A DNA stretch of 64,000 nucleotides from positions 288,439-352,438 of the forward strand of contig NW_020170418.1 in the NCBI RefSeq assembly GCF_000524195.1. The letters are read 5' to 3'. Numbering within the stretch: the first letter of the stretch is position 1; each line of letters starts with the position of its first letter. Position numbers and translations under genes: made by a program. Below the pieces are notes generated by a model. That model was not told where the DNA came from. It saw nothing but the letters and a program-made list of their open reading frames with translations, and ran no database searches. This stretch comes from Echinococcus granulosus. Lineage: Eukaryota > Platyhelminthes > Cestoda > Cyclophyllidea > Taeniidae. Positions 1-11,330 of the stretch are shown here, piece by piece.

Positions 1-3000
1 AGAAAATACCAAGAAACTACGCCGCTCCACCAGGCGCCGGAGTCGATGATTCTCTCGCCAAGTGGTTGCAAAAGGGACCTCGGCTAAGAGGCACGTCCCA
101 TTCATGTGATGGCTAATTTACTTTTTTAGATTCAGTCAGGAATCGTTCTATTTATCGTTGTTTGCGTGTTTGTATAATTTTTTGCGTATTCTCCTGCCGC
201 TTCCAGGCAAGGCACGAATCGGCGCGGGCACGGCCGCGGCTCCGATTAAGCTGACCGCCGCCGCCGCCGAAAGCGCATCGAAACGTCGCAGCGCTACAGC
301 GCCTCGTGAGGGGCTGACGGAATCTCCTACACCCCAGACAGTTTCCAACACAACTACTCTACCTCCACTCGTCCCACCCAATTACCACGCTCCCGAAGGT
401 GGCCTCTCCTCCACTAGCCGTGGTGGTGGCGCCAAGGTGGTCTCCTGGCAGGCTCTTCCCATATTCTATGTCAAAATTGGTAATTTGGACATTCAAACCT
501 ACATGGGAAGCGCTATGGGTAGGACAAAGTGAGTTTTACGCCCTATTGGCTGATTTCCGAAAAGAACCTTTTGGTAAAAGCAATTGGTTATATTGATTCA
601 TTTGTGCATTATAGACTGGATGTACGCAATGTATTTTGTGACGGTCGACTGTATCAAGACTCTTCCAAACGGCGGCGTGGTTCCCTGGGTGCGGGTGTGC
701 ATCTCTGCCAATTCACCAGTGAACAGGGTGTTGTGGGTGGCGAGTTCACCTTGTTAGACTTGGAATCGCGCGCTCACTTTAAGGAGGATCCCCGCTGTGA
801 TCCCCAGCACAGTGGCGAGTTGCTCATCGGCGGCTTTCAGCTGCGTATTGAGTATATGAATACAAACATAGTCTTTCTTCGAATTAACCAAGCTGAAATG
901 TACCTCAGCGACGAATGGCGCCTACGGGAGGCGGACCATCTCTGTGTGAGCGGAATGGGCGATGAAAAGGAAAGTAGTGTTACGGTTCCTGCCTCGCGTA
1001 AATTCTCCTCTCCACCAGGTGATAGGAATACTGAGACATTTGTCACTTCCAACATCGGTGCTCCGCCGGTCTACGTTATGATTGCTGGTGAAGTAAATTG
1101 GGATCAACTTCAGGTTCGTCAGTCTGTTTTTTGACATCTTATTGGTTTCTAAAGGGTGGATTGTGCTCTAGTGAGGCTGGAAGTATTCATAGCACTACTG
1201 GAATCACAAATGTTAGGTGGATGGGCAGTAATATGGTAATTCATGGTTCGATCTACCACTTCGGTGATAGGTGGCGATAGCGCGGACAACCACGGTTGAT
1301 TTAATGCGCTCGGCACGCAAAGTGCGGGAGTACTTTGAGGAACAATTGCGCGAAGGTCGTAACAGTTGGGTAGGCCAGGGCGACTACCTCCTGCGGCCGG
1401 AGAACTCCAGCGTAGGCGTGATGGTGGACACTCGGAGTACCCCCATGGACAGCCTTTCACTCCCTACAGGGAGCGGGGAGACGTTTGAGGTCGTCGAGCC
1501 AATGGTTGTAAGCGCCGCGTTGGGCTTCTCCTGCACCGAGGCCAACGTGGACAAACTTCTGCAGCGCCACTGGCAGTACCCGATGCTGGAAGCCATCAGG
1601 GCCTGTCTGGCGCACATTGGCACGCAGGCACCCCTCGTCCGACGTAGCCTCCTAGAGTCTACTGCACCTCCCAACGAGAACTCCGTACCCCCCGTACTGG
1701 GAGGCTCACTTCAGCTAGCTGGCAACTCTCTTGCCCTTGCCTGCTTTGCTGGAACCTTTAGATCTGCTCCTGACTGGGCTGTCTTCAATATGCAACATCC
1801 CACCATCTGGTAAACTTTTGGTAAATTCGTAACCTTTCTGTAGCTTTGAGACGGAGGCGCAGAGGGAACCGCGCCACCGTCCCATGAAGATGGGGAAAAG
1901 TTCAACACTGAACAAGAAGTCAGTGGCCTTCGCGTGTGAGGGACCCGAGAGACTCCCGGAGAGTATCGACGAGGTGGGCGGGTGGTTAAACGTACGACAG
2001 GTGCTGAGCTTCGATCTAGGTCACCAGTTGCAGTACCCACCCCAGACCGCCTATGTGCTGCGTGTGAGACGCGGTCGCGAACAGAACCCCGTCAAACTGC
2101 CTGTCACACTCACTATCGCTGAATGGCTGGAATTTATGTTCACAGGTGTTGACATCACTGGTAAGCTTTTATGCCACATTCTCTTCAGTGCCTCTTGTTT
2201 ATAAAGGTGCATTATTATTACAGGTATGATTTGCGCTGCGACTTATATTGCAAGGCCTAAGACCAAGTCGAGTTGAACTAATGTGCGAAGCTTAGAGCCT
2301 TGATGTTTCATTAAGCTAGTGTCTTCTGTATGGCACCTGTCAACAGCCTGATTTGTGGCAGCATAATTTGTGTTAATGAGTTAATGATCTCCCTCTCTGA
2401 GCCTTACATCAGAATTCGATCTAAGTGGTAACATCTAGGGCCCATTAAGCTGTAGTATGTTTTGAGATTGTTATTCCCAGTTGATGGGTGTCGTGAAAAA
2501 AGTTTATTGTATGTTTTGAAGAGCTTTTAAGAATGCGACTTATCAGCATGCTCAGAGAATAGGGAAAACGGTGGTGGAAGCAGACTATCGGAAGTTGAAT
2601 CTCATTTCAGAGAACAGACCTTATTGCGGATTGTTATGGCTGGTAGTGGCAAAACAATCCTGGGTACTCTTTGATTAGGTATTATTTCAGAATCCAAAAT
2701 TGTTTTCTTTGGAAATTATCCACGATTTCAGATGGTCAAAGTAATCCACCGAGGCCCACAATCTTGATTTCAAACGTCCTTGTTCTTGCAATTGTTCTGA
2801 AGTCTCTGAGATCGTTGCTCTTTGTGCCGCTCAAGTTGGATGGTATTCTGACTTATTTCATGTCCACCCCTTACTAAGAGCAGTTTTCTTTCATCTGACT
2901 CGTTCTCCCATCTTTCCTTTCAGTCCTCAGTTATGTCCGCGGAGCTAATCCCCACCGCGCCTCGGATGTTGTGAAGCGTAAGTCTTCACTTCACACCCCC

Positions 3001-4585
3001 TTCCATACATCATGATCTTTTTCATTATTATTTCGACATCTGGTCAGATGATTCGTCTTCAATTTGGTCTTTTTTCAATCTTCAATGGTTATAACAAACG
3101 TCATTGGCGTAATCGTTTAGATTTGGGTAGAGCCACAGTCACTCTAAGAACAAAAATTGAATCATATATGGGCCTGTACTCGTTGTACAAATTTTTCGCT
3201 CTCATTTAATTCCTACAGAGGGTGTTATAATAATAGATGCCCACTTTCACGGAATGCGGATTTTTCAGTCCTTTACCCCTTGCGGTTTTCACGTTGATCA
3301 CAACTCTTGTATGACTGTCCACTCTTCGACGTAGTTGGTATTATTGATGCGAGAATTTTGAAATATTGTGTTGTGCTCTTTACTGTTAAAGAGCAAATTG
3401 TTGTGAAAATCACGGAATTTGGCACCATGTGGTTTTCTGGTTCATTGTAGTTACCGAGTTCTCCGTCGATTTTTCTGCCCACGTATCGTCAACAAGCGAC
3501 TCGCTTCGTCGTCGTGTTGACGCAGTGAAGACAAGTGTTGCCACCATTACCGCCTCACCTGCTGCTGGTGCTGTGGTGACGCCTAGGCGCCCCAACCCCC
3601 TGAAGCCGCCAACAGAGGCGGAGATTCTCTTCGTCCTACCTTCCGTTTCAATGCGTCTGACCAGCGACCAACGTCAGAGCATGGCTCATCCCAAAGTCTC
3701 TGAGCTTCTTCTCTTCTCTCTCGACCTGCAGCACGAGAAAGCGACTGCAGCTGCGGAGGCGGCCAAGAAGTCTAGGGTCACGACAGCATCCGGGCCTACA
3801 CCCTCCGACGAGGAAGGGGAGGAGGTGCGTGAGGGTCAGGAAAGCAGTGGTGGCGATGGTGAGGACGAAGAAAGTGAGCGGGAAATCGAGGGTCTCTCTG
3901 CCAAGGTGCACCTCAGTTTTCAGACAGATCTTCATGGGGTCATTCAACTTGGCCTTCTCGATGTCCCTTGGCTTCCCCTCCTTATAAAGTCCTATATCGA
4001 TGAGCAAATGCATGACACAGAAAGTGAGCTTCTGTTTGTTGCTCAATTGTGTTCAAACATTGCAAGAATGCCTAACTCACTATATTGTAAGAAATCGAGG
4101 TTACCGATGCCAAGAATGTTTAAATGACGTGTGTTATTTGTTTGTTGCTAGGCTTAGCTACTCCTGACCCCACCTACGCGGTGACACCCCGTACCCTTGA
4201 ATTGGCCAAAGAGGGTTTCCTGCCAGGCAGTCATGGTGCTACCGTGGCTGCAAATGCAGTGAGTACGGCTTCACCGATTGTCAAGGACCTACGTGGATAT
4301 GATGTTATCCACTGGAATCTCTCGCCTGAATGTCGTCTACTCCTAGCCTCCAATATTGACGTACCAGCATTCGACAAATTTCTGGAGAATATCGGTTTCC
4401 ACAGGGCTCGGACCACTATCCCCAAGTGGTTGCAGCGCGGCGTGCTCGATCATTTGGATTCTGCAGTAGCTGGTCTGGTGCACACATCTCTGCGGTTGGC
4501 TGATGAACAACGCAAAAATCAGAAGAGGGGGGGAAAGTCTGAACAAAAACCACAAGAACGTCGCCTTCTGGAGGACGAGTATTGA
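1..4585 (+). CDS. BLTP1: BLTP1 (KIAA1109/tweek) C-terminal part, 5' truncated by window
   Basis: Last eight exons of a very large bridge-like lipid-transfer protein of the BLTP1/tweek/Csf1 family, which moves bulk lipid between membranes at contact sites. Phase-consistent exons: 1-105 (partial, frame 3, least certain), 207-528, 615-1113, 1271-1809, 1844-2160, 2924-2977, 3451-4023, 4152-4585. The diagnostic part is the extreme C-terminus, where exon 8 reads ...GFHRARTTIPKWLQRGVLDHLD..., nearly identical to the vertebrate KIAA1109 tail. Other matching blocks are NWDQLQV followed by ARTTTVDLM, LALACFAGTFRSAPDWAVF, and a segment ending PLLIKSYIDEQ. All phases join without a stop, giving about 946 residues. 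Residues coded near 3760-3900 form an acidic, low-complexity insertion. The N-terminal several thousand residues lie outside the window. Family assignment is secure; the first exon boundary is tentative. Confidence 0.88.
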
Positions 4586-5215
4586 AGTAGCCCTCAACTT
4601 TAACGCCTGTTTTATTTTTATTTTTTTTGTTAGGTTGCTATTTCATCCGGCTTCTATGTACTTTTGGCATATAACATTGCTCGTTTTTTTGATGTTTTGT
4701 ATTCTTCCGTTGTTGGATGTACAGCAGAGTTTCTCCAAAGCACAATACTTGCAGGGCTAGCAGAATAGTAGTTCCCAGCAATAACGTACATTAGTGGTAC
4801 CTAAAGTGTTATCTAGCGCTCCTTTCGGGCAAACATCAATACAGCAGTCCCTACGTCTGGAATGCTCAAATACTTTTGTAGTCGCCAGCAATTTTTGCTG
4901 CATTTTAAAACATTTACGATATTCAGTGATTCCAAGGGGAGACTAATGTACTCTTGGTTCCCTTCCTAGCTTAAAGCGAGCCTAAATGAAAAGTAGGGTT
5001 CAGACGCCCTGGACATATGGAGTGCTGTTAAATGTGAAGTGATAATTGCTGTACACTGATCACATTACATGAGATGAGCTTTCGACTAGGGTGTGCCAAG
5101 CTTCCACTTCAACTCGAACAGACCTTGAAATTTATCGATTATTATTTGACGTGCAAAAAGCACGTGCAGAAGCAATTCTATTGCGAGGTCGTGCGCTTTA
5201 TGCGCCTGCAAAGTT
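4586..5215. other. spacer between BLTP1 and the 1090-residue gene
   Basis: AT-rich spacer, probably holding the BLTP1 3' UTR and the 5' leader of the next gene. I see no clear AATAAA signal on the plus strand and no convincing exon. A 64-codon frame at 5091-5285 overlaps the next gene's start in another frame and has no recognisable motif. Confidence 0.5.
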
Positions 5216-8200
5216 ATGCCTAAAAACAAGTTTGAGCAATTTAAAGATGGAGACATGGGGAATATGCGTCGCATTGACCGTTTGAGTGGCATCATTGAAG
5301 AAGGTCCAAATCACAGAAACGTGTCGAATTCTACCAAAACCACCAGAGGTGATTGTGATCTGCCGATGGCTAATCAAGACTTGACTAAGGTGAAACCACC
5401 ATCAATGCCTAGCACATCTTTCGCAATGGAAAGAGAAGAAACTCTGAGTACATCTGGTCTAAAGCAGAAACAGATTCAAGGCTTACCTTCTCCTTTAGAT
5501 TCCGAGAAGTTTGTTAAAAAGCATTCATTTCTTCAAGTTAGGTCGAAAAGTTTGCAAAGAATAGCACAGCATTGGCTATGGAAGGCTCATGATGCCTCAA
5601 AAATGAAGAAACCAGTTTGCGAGAAATTTGAACTTGAACCAATTGACTCCAAAATCAATTCGTCCCTTTTTGATGACCCGCCCTATGAAAAAGATGAAAT
5701 AAGTTTCTCGGACCCCCCAAGTTGTGGCGAATCAGCTGCTGAAAAGTATGCCGAGAAGCCTCCTGATGTCCAACAAAACAATTCCGTCAATTGTGATTTC
5801 GGCGACTGGCCGCAAAGTGGAGACTCGTCGACAAAAGCGCTCTATGCTAATAGGTATGATGAAACAGATAGTTGGGATGGCGTCCAAAATATTTGCTTTG
5901 GGTTTTGTGGTTTGTGCTCCAGACGCACAAAACGCAGTCTTAAATCTTCAAAGCGTCAACCGAATCTGAGGTCGGGAGACCAGAAACCGGAGGTTTTTGA
6001 TGTTCTAGTCAATAATAATGTGGGATGCACCATCCCACACAATTTAAACTGCGCCATTCGAGGTGTAGGTGAAGTGAGAGTGTCCTCTCAAGCACAACCA
6101 GAAATGATTATTGAAAGAAATCGAGAGGACGGTTTAGCGAAAGAAGGGGAGGAGGGAGAGAAAATATGCTCTTTCGCATTGAAGTTGCAGAAAATGCGCT
6201 TGGATGATTCATATAGTAGTGGACCTGAGAGTGAACAACTCTGCAAACGCTTACAATGCCTTGGGACGAGGCAAGGAATGAGTTTGTTAAGCACCCACGA
6301 AGATGATGTCGACGACTGGTCCACCGTAGGCACTCAAATGCCTACAAACCAAACTCCAAGGATAAAAAACTATGGCCAGATTGCACGATTTTCCCAATCA
6401 CCTCCCAACGATCGTGTTAGTAGGCCGCAATCTCTAGTAGTAGATGAGCAATTCAACTGTTGCAATGCCCATGTGGATCCACTGGTTTCAGATCTCCAGA
6501 CGCGTTTGTTACAAAATGAGATTTTATCACTTAATATTCAGTCACAGCAAATAACTCATCCTTACTGCTTAAATTCGGCAGCGTCAACCCCCAGTAATGT
6601 GTGCGAGGACACAGTGTTCCATTACTCCCAACTCTACGCTCATCCCAAATCAAACATGTCGCTGCCTGAGTTCAATCCTCATAGAGGAAACCGCAACACT
6701 TCCCACAAAACTTCCAGTCTTAGCTCTTTTTTCGATGCGTTCCCCTGTGCAGAAGATATGTGGTGTAGCCCGAGTCCTAATAATTCGAAACCATATGCGC
6801 TTGAGAAGCCTCATAGTGAGTACGACGATTTGAGTCAAAGAACTTACGTGATCGCAAAAATTGATCTTAATGGATCTTTTGGACCGCGGACCTATTCCAT
6901 TGCTTCAAACTCCCACTCCGAGGTGGACGATACTGTAAAAAACGAGTGTTTAAAACAGCGCAACAATAACGCAACAAACGAGGCCCCCCATAAAGTTGAT
7001 TTCGCTCTCCCCGGAGTGGTTCAAAAACCCCCATCATTTCTCAGTTTGATAAAAGAAGCCCGTGCCGCAAATATGATTCCACCGAGCTTGTCAACACCTT
7101 CATATTCGTGGGAGAAGAAGGAAACTCCTGAAAATGACTACATGACTCTTCCAGCCCGACGTCCAAGGCAACAAAAACAACAAGCCGATGAAAGTGAGAA
7201 AGTTAGTTCTAAGCATGTGACAGAGGAACTTATGCAGATAAAATCTGCCACGCCTCCACAACAAGTTAATCAAAACAGCACAACTGAAACGAAGGTGCCT
7301 TCTTTGCAGAGTGTTATTGAAACCATGCAAAAGTTGAAAGCCACAGAGATGCAAATGAAGGCCATAAAAGAAAAAGAAAGGATTAAGAAAATTAATGGGG
7401 AATCTGAAAAGGCAATAACTGCCAGCCAGGCCATGGAAAATGCCAAAGGTATGTCTGTGGTTGACTACAAGGAGCGCAGACGCTTACGACACCAGAAGGA
7501 ACTGGACGAGGCACGCAAAGAACTGCTCGAGGCGACGAGAAGTGCTCTTAGGGATCGAATCGCATTCAGCAGGAAAGAAGGCAAAAGCACTTCCTCCTCC
7601 GGTGTCAGCAAAACACTATTCTGCGGATCCACGAAGGCAATGTTTAACCCTGACGCATCCTTGGGAGATGTTGAAAAAGTTCCAGAGAAAGTGGAAGAAA
7701 AAGAAGTTTCCACACCGGAACCGGTGGCAAATGTGCCCAAAACAGAACCACCGCCTTATCCCACCTCAGTTTCTGATGCGAGCAAAATAGAGGTTGAGAA
7801 AGTAGCAGCCACAAATTTTGATGAACCTCCTAGAAAGGAATTGAAGAGCACGCCTCCAGAAGCTAAAAAATCCCGAAAAAAGACAGATAAACAGGTCAAC
7901 GGGAACAAGAATGCTAACGTACTGCCACCTAACAACATGCAAATCGTACCAACGGAAGACACCCTGGCCGAACCCTCGCAAAATTTAGCTATGCCGTCAC
8001 AAATGCTCGTACCAGTTCCTGTCAGTATGCCTCAGTACGGAATGATGCTACCATTCAGTTTCCCACAGTACGCCCAACCAAACTTCTATTGCATTCAGAA
8101 TCCCTGGGAGTTCACGGAACACCCGAGTGGGGTCCAGGGCGTCTACATCTCTGAAACCTCTTCCTCTGGTAGCACTTCGTCTGGGCGATATCGACAGACA

Positions 8201-8488
8201 GTCCGATCGGAACCGAGGCGGCACAAAGACAACTCCTCATTCAGCAGCTTCAGTGAGACTTCATCATTCTCTTCAGGCACCCCATTCTCAACAGACAGTG
8301 AGTCATCAGGGTCATCATTGTTAGCATCCACCTCAGAGACGTCCTCCTCGCCGGACCAAAATAGCAGAACCTCCACTCCCAGCCCCTCCGACGCACCTTC
8401 ACGTGCGTCACCTGGGGCTTCACACTCATCAACATCACCACCGCCAGCTACACCGATGTCATCCGATTCCTCATCCTGCAATGACTAA
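5216..8488 (+). CDS. hypothetical 1090-residue low-complexity protein, single exon
   Basis: Uninterrupted 1090-codon frame; I do not recognise the family. ATG 5216 is the first in-frame ATG after a stop at 5147-5149. A Cys-rich patch near residue 230 reads CFGFCGLCSRRTKR. Residues around 605-625 include the motif FLSLIKEARAANMIPPS. Residues about 700-800 are strongly charged (K/E/R) and look like a coiled coil or long helix. Residues about 930-965 are rich in Pro, Met, Tyr and Gln. The last 120 residues are a Ser/Thr/Pro tail. No signal peptide or membrane segment is visible. Composition suggests a largely disordered cytoplasmic or nuclear scaffold, but no function is assigned. It ends 408 bp before the convergent CIR1 stop. 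Confidence 0.72.
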   Translation: MPKNKFEQFKDGDMGNMRRIDRLSGIIEEGPNHRNVSNSTKTTRGDCDLPMANQDLTKVKPPSMPSTSFAMEREETLSTSGLKQKQIQGLPSPLDSEKFVKKHSFLQVRSKSLQRIAQHWLWKAHDASKMKKPVCEKFELEPIDSKINSSLFDDPPYEKDEISFSDPPSCGESAAEKYAEKPPDVQQNNSVNCDFGDWPQSGDSSTKALYANRYDETDSWDGVQNICFGFCGLCSRRTKRSLKSSKRQPNLRSGDQKPEVFDVLVNNNVGCTIPHNLNCAIRGVGEVRVSSQAQPEMIIERNREDGLAKEGEEGEKICSFALKLQKMRLDDSYSSGPESEQLCKRLQCLGTRQGMSLLSTHEDDVDDWSTVGTQMPTNQTPRIKNYGQIARFSQSPPNDRVSRPQSLVVDEQFNCCNAHVDPLVSDLQTRLLQNEILSLNIQSQQITHPYCLNSAASTPSNVCEDTVFHYSQLYAHPKSNMSLPEFNPHRGNRNTSHKTSSLSSFFDAFPCAEDMWCSPSPNNSKPYALEKPHSEYDDLSQRTYVIAKIDLNGSFGPRTYSIASNSHSEVDDTVKNECLKQRNNNATNEAPHKVDFALPGVVQKPPSFLSLIKEARAANMIPPSLSTPSYSWEKKETPENDYMTLPARRPRQQKQQADESEKVSSKHVTEELMQIKSATPPQQVNQNSTTETKVPSLQSVIETMQKLKATEMQMKAIKEKERIKKINGESEKAITASQAMENAKGMSVVDYKERRRLRHQKELDEARKELLEATRSALRDRIAFSRKEGKSTSSSGVSKTLFCGSTKAMFNPDASLGDVEKVPEKVEEKEVSTPEPVANVPKTEPPPYPTSVSDASKIEVEKVAATNFDEPPRKELKSTPPEAKKSRKKTDKQVNGNKNANVLPPNNMQIVPTEDTLAEPSQNLAMPSQMLVPVPVSMPQYGMMLPFSFPQYAQPNFYCIQNPWEFTEHPSGVQGVYISETSSSGSTSSGRYRQTVRSEPRRHKDNSSFSSFSETSSFSSGTPFSTDSESSGSSLLASTSETSSSPDQNSRTSTPSPSDAPSRASPGASHSSTSPPPATPMSSDSSSCND

Positions 8489-8696
8489 GGAGACAATGGC
8501 CAACACCTTTATTTTGTTCTTTAACACATCTCAGTGCTTTCAAGACCGTTGCCTTAAGTCCCTCTAGTAACTTGCAGGAGTGCAGGGACAGCGACCATTA
8601 CTTAGCGTCACACAACCACTTTACGTTACCATTTGAAGAACGTGATTCTAGCACAAAAGTGTCGCGTGCGCCGTGACTTATAATGGCTAACCTAGA

Positions 8697-8702
8697 AATA
8701 AA
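8697..8702 (+). terminator. polyadenylation signal AATAAA
   Basis: Canonical AATAAA hexamer about 210 bp after the stop of the 1090-residue gene. It is a plausible 3' end for that transcript, and sits within 200 bp of the convergent CIR1 stop. Confidence 0.55.
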
Positions 8703-8896
8703 GTAAACAAGCCTACACAACTATAAAGTATGTATCGGTACCGAAAACACTCAAATCCACAAATAATACCATTTTTGGACGAAGAATGATGTAGTAAACG
8801 GAAGTGCTCCATTGCAAGAGAAGGGAACACCATTGTAATAAGAGAAAGATATTAGAGATGAGTACATACTATTTACATCAGTGTGGCTAAAAAATA

Positions 8897-9652
8897 TCAG
8901 TGGTGGGAATGCTTCTTCTTTTTGTGCTTCTTCGAAGACAAGCCTTTGTCTTCTCGTGATAGTTTGCTAAGTTTCTTAAGCAGCTTTTCTCGCTGCTTCT
9001 CAGACAAAGACCTGAGGAATTCGACTGTCAATTCGTGCTCCACCGCCTCGGGGTCTAACCCGTGAGAACTTGATACGGCACGCTTAGCTTTGTAGACTAT
9101 TGCATTGAGACCCGTAGATTCAGCGGACTTTTTAAACGCCAACCCCTCCTTACGTAGGTTAGATTTCGCGCGATCCAGAGATCGTAATGTGCCGGCCGTC
9201 GGTTCTTGGGTGAACGATTGCCCGTACAATGGGCAAGTCCGATCTGTGTTCAAGTGTCCCCACTGTTTGCAGCGCATACAGCGCACGTTTCTGACTTCTA
9301 TACCGAACGGCTGATCAGTGACGTCGGAGGAATTCTTGCAGTAACTTTCGCGGGGAGCATTGTACTTCCGTTGCCACTCAAACTTCGCTTCATTCCTGTC
9401 CGTCTCTTTTTCCGGTTCCATGACAGCTGGTTGGTCATACATCCATGCCAATCCCAGACGGGCTTTCTCATCGCCAAGAAGCACACGATTTTCCAATATT
9501 TCCTGTTCGCGACGATACTGAGTAAGCCTCTCCTGTTCTCTCTTGCTGTCAAACTCCTCCTTTTGCTCCGCCATCCACTTTCTCTTGATGTTTTCGAAGT
9601 TTGTTGGGTGAAAAAACTTCTTGCACATGTAGTTATTGTAACCCTTGCCCAT
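8897..9652 (-). CDS. CIR1: CIR1-like corepressor interacting with CBF1/RBPJ, single exon
   Basis: 251 residues starting MGKGYNNYMCKKFFHP and continuing with NIKRKWMAEQK, which is the CIR N-terminal domain. A second family block reads DQPFGIEVRNVRCMRCKQWG and carries a zinc-knuckle-like C-x2-C-x4-H-x5-C array (CMRCKQWGHLNTDRTC). The C-terminal 60 residues are basic, ending in a Lys/His-rich tail typical of nuclear, splicing-associated proteins. In vertebrates CIR1 links RBPJ to histone deacetylase complexes and also associates with the spliceosome. This copy keeps the N-terminal core but lacks the long Ser/Arg-rich C-terminus of the human protein (450 residues). No intron is needed. It is convergent with the upstream 1090-residue gene. 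Confidence 0.9.
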   Translation of the reverse strand: MGKGYNNYMCKKFFHPTNFENIKRKWMAEQKEEFDSKREQERLTQYRREQEILENRVLLGDEKARLGLAWMYDQPAVMEPEKETDRNEAKFEWQRKYNAPRESYCKNSSDVTDQPFGIEVRNVRCMRCKQWGHLNTDRTCPLYGQSFTQEPTAGTLRSLDRAKSNLRKEGLAFKKSAESTGLNAIVYKAKRAVSSSHGLDPEAVEHELTVEFLRSLSEKQREKLLKKLSKLSREDKGLSSKKHKKKKHSHH

Positions 9653-10135
9653 CGTACAACAAAAGCTGCGGCAGAAAGAGCAGGTTAGCGAATTAACGAG
9701 TAAAAACTGGAGTAGCTTTACAAGCGCATCTATTTAAACAGTCATCAAAAAGAGCCTAAAATTAGTAAATTTGCCGTTGTTCACTGCTTAACTATTTTTT
9801 GCTATTACAAGAAATATTACTCTGGTTAAAAGCCGTTTGTTTCTGCCTTTTAGGCAATTCAAAAATATCTGGGTTTCAGTGCAAAAAAAAATATTTTAAC
9901 CTTACTTAGGACAAGACTGTGATGAAGCCAGGAATATTTAAATTAAAAAAGGGGATGCTATAGTAAGGAAAACCAAAAATTCAAAGTAAATCTTTTGTAT
10001 GACTGCACAAAGTAGTTCCAGTTTTCTGATAAGCTGAGGGCAGATCCTAATTAATAAACTCATTCAAAGTTGGTGCACTAAAATGGTTATTTAATCCTCG
10101 GATTTGATGGCGAGCTACTTTTGACTCAGTCATTG
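9653..10135. other. spacer upstream of CIR1
   Basis: AT-rich sequence that should contain the CIR1 promoter on the minus strand. I see no coding frame, RNA gene or clear regulatory motif here. Confidence 0.4.
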
Positions 10136-10463
10136 TGCAGCGTTCCGAGACTCCCTGAAGACGAAAGAAGACACAATACTCGGGCAGAATATATTGTAAT
10201 ACTTATGTTGTTTTNNNNNNNNNNNNNNNNNNNNNNNNNNNNNNNNNNNNNNNNNNNNNNNNNNNNNNNNNNNNNNNNNNNNNNNNNNNNNNNNNNNNNN
10301 NNNNNNNNNNNNNNCGCTCCACAATATGTATTCAGCAAGGGGGTGTCTGGGCTATTGGCACGGCTCAAAAGGCCAGCCCACCCAGTGAGGTACAAGGGGG
10401 TTAATACAAAGTACAAAAGTGGCTCCTCACCAGAACCGAGGGATAAACCACTATTGTGTTACA
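10136..10463 (+). mobile_element. LTR-like/TRIM repeat copy interrupted by a sequencing gap
   Basis: Starts TGCAGCGTTCCGAGACTCC and ends TTGTGTTACA, the TG...CA termini shared with the other copies in the window. The diagnostic interior CTGAAGACGAAAGA...AATACT and the GGCCAGCCCACCCAG block are present. Positions 10215-10314 are N, so length and integrity are unknown. A 4-base ATTG lies immediately before the first TG and immediately after the last ACA, a possible target-site duplication. No protein coding is visible, as expected for a miniature or solo-LTR element. Confidence 0.75.
10215..10314. other. assembly gap of exactly 100 N
   Basis: One hundred consecutive N, a conventional placeholder length, so the true gap size is not known. 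It falls inside a repeat copy and next to a second, inverted copy, which is a typical reason for assembly failure. Confidence 0.97.
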
Positions 10464-10518
10464 ATTGTATCACGCCGGGTGGTCTGGTCTTCGGGCCTTG
10501 CCAGCCGCCCAATTACTG

Positions 10519-10714
10519 TGTAGTACGATAGTGGTTTATCCCTCGGTTTTGGTGAGGCACCACTTTTGTGCTTTGAAATAGCCCCCTTGTATCTTGCCCG
10601 GTGGGCTGGCCTTTTGGGCCATGCCAATAGCCAAGACACCTTCTCTGCGCTGAATGTATATTCTGCCCGAGTATTGTGCCTTCTTTCCTCTTCAGGAAAT
10701 TTCGGGAAGCTACA
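10519..10714 (-). mobile_element. LTR-like/TRIM repeat copy, inverted
   Basis: Read on the minus strand it begins TGTAGCTTCCCGAAATTTCC and ends ATCGTACTACA, about 196 bp, and matches the plus-strand copies at 10136 and 53150 through most of its length. It lies tail-to-tail with the copy at 10136-10463. The 55 bp between them contain a short, degenerate GGGTGGTCTGGTCTTCGGGCC stretch related to the same repeat. Confidence 0.8.
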
Positions 10715-11199
10715 ACTGTCTGTATTCCTGATATAAATATTTCTCTCAAATGTCGTCTGATTTCGTCTTCTGGGAAGTCGTGGGACGCCACAGCCGGTAT
10801 TAAATCGTTCTTTGAGCAGAAAACTTATTCGAATTAGGGGGCTTCAGATTATAGGATTGGCTGTAACACGTAAAGGAAGGGGACTATGCTACATAGTTAT
10901 TGTTAATAGGTTGACTGATGACACTGTCCACTTAGTAGCTCGGAGCAATAACCACGTTTGAAACTCAAAGTCCATATGCGTGATTAAGCTGTTTGTGCAA
11001 AAATCCTCAAACGGGTGAGCCCTCAAATATCGTCACTATGCGTCCTCTCGGTAGCATGGCCTTTGAGACATGATGGCAAATATTCTACCCTTCTGAGCAT
11101 TTTCACTACATATCCTATCCTAGTGCTATGGCTTCTGGCTTTTGTAACTTACGATTGTATAGATCTCGCATTTGCTGAAGAGCGACTTCTAACTAAGGT

Positions 11200-11330
11200 T
11201 ATTGTACCACAGCGGGTGACCTAGCCTTCAGACCAGGCCAGTAGCCCAAATACTTTCTGCATGCCACATATATGTATTCTGACAGTATTATGGCTTCATT
11301 CGTCTTCAAGTAAGTCTCAGGGCAATACAC
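11200..11330 (-). mobile_element. degenerate partial copy of the LTR-like repeat, inverted
   Basis: Shares with the other copies, on the minus strand, an interior run CTTGAAGACGAATGAAGCC, a TATTCT/AGAATACATA-like middle and a GGGCTACTGGCCTGG block ending near a TGTGGTACAAT. It is more diverged and shorter than its neighbours, and its termini are not clear. Confidence 0.6.

Noticed and set aside
8143..8481. acidic minus-strand 112-codon frame
   Set aside because: Antisense shadow of the Ser/Thr-rich tail of the 1090-residue gene.
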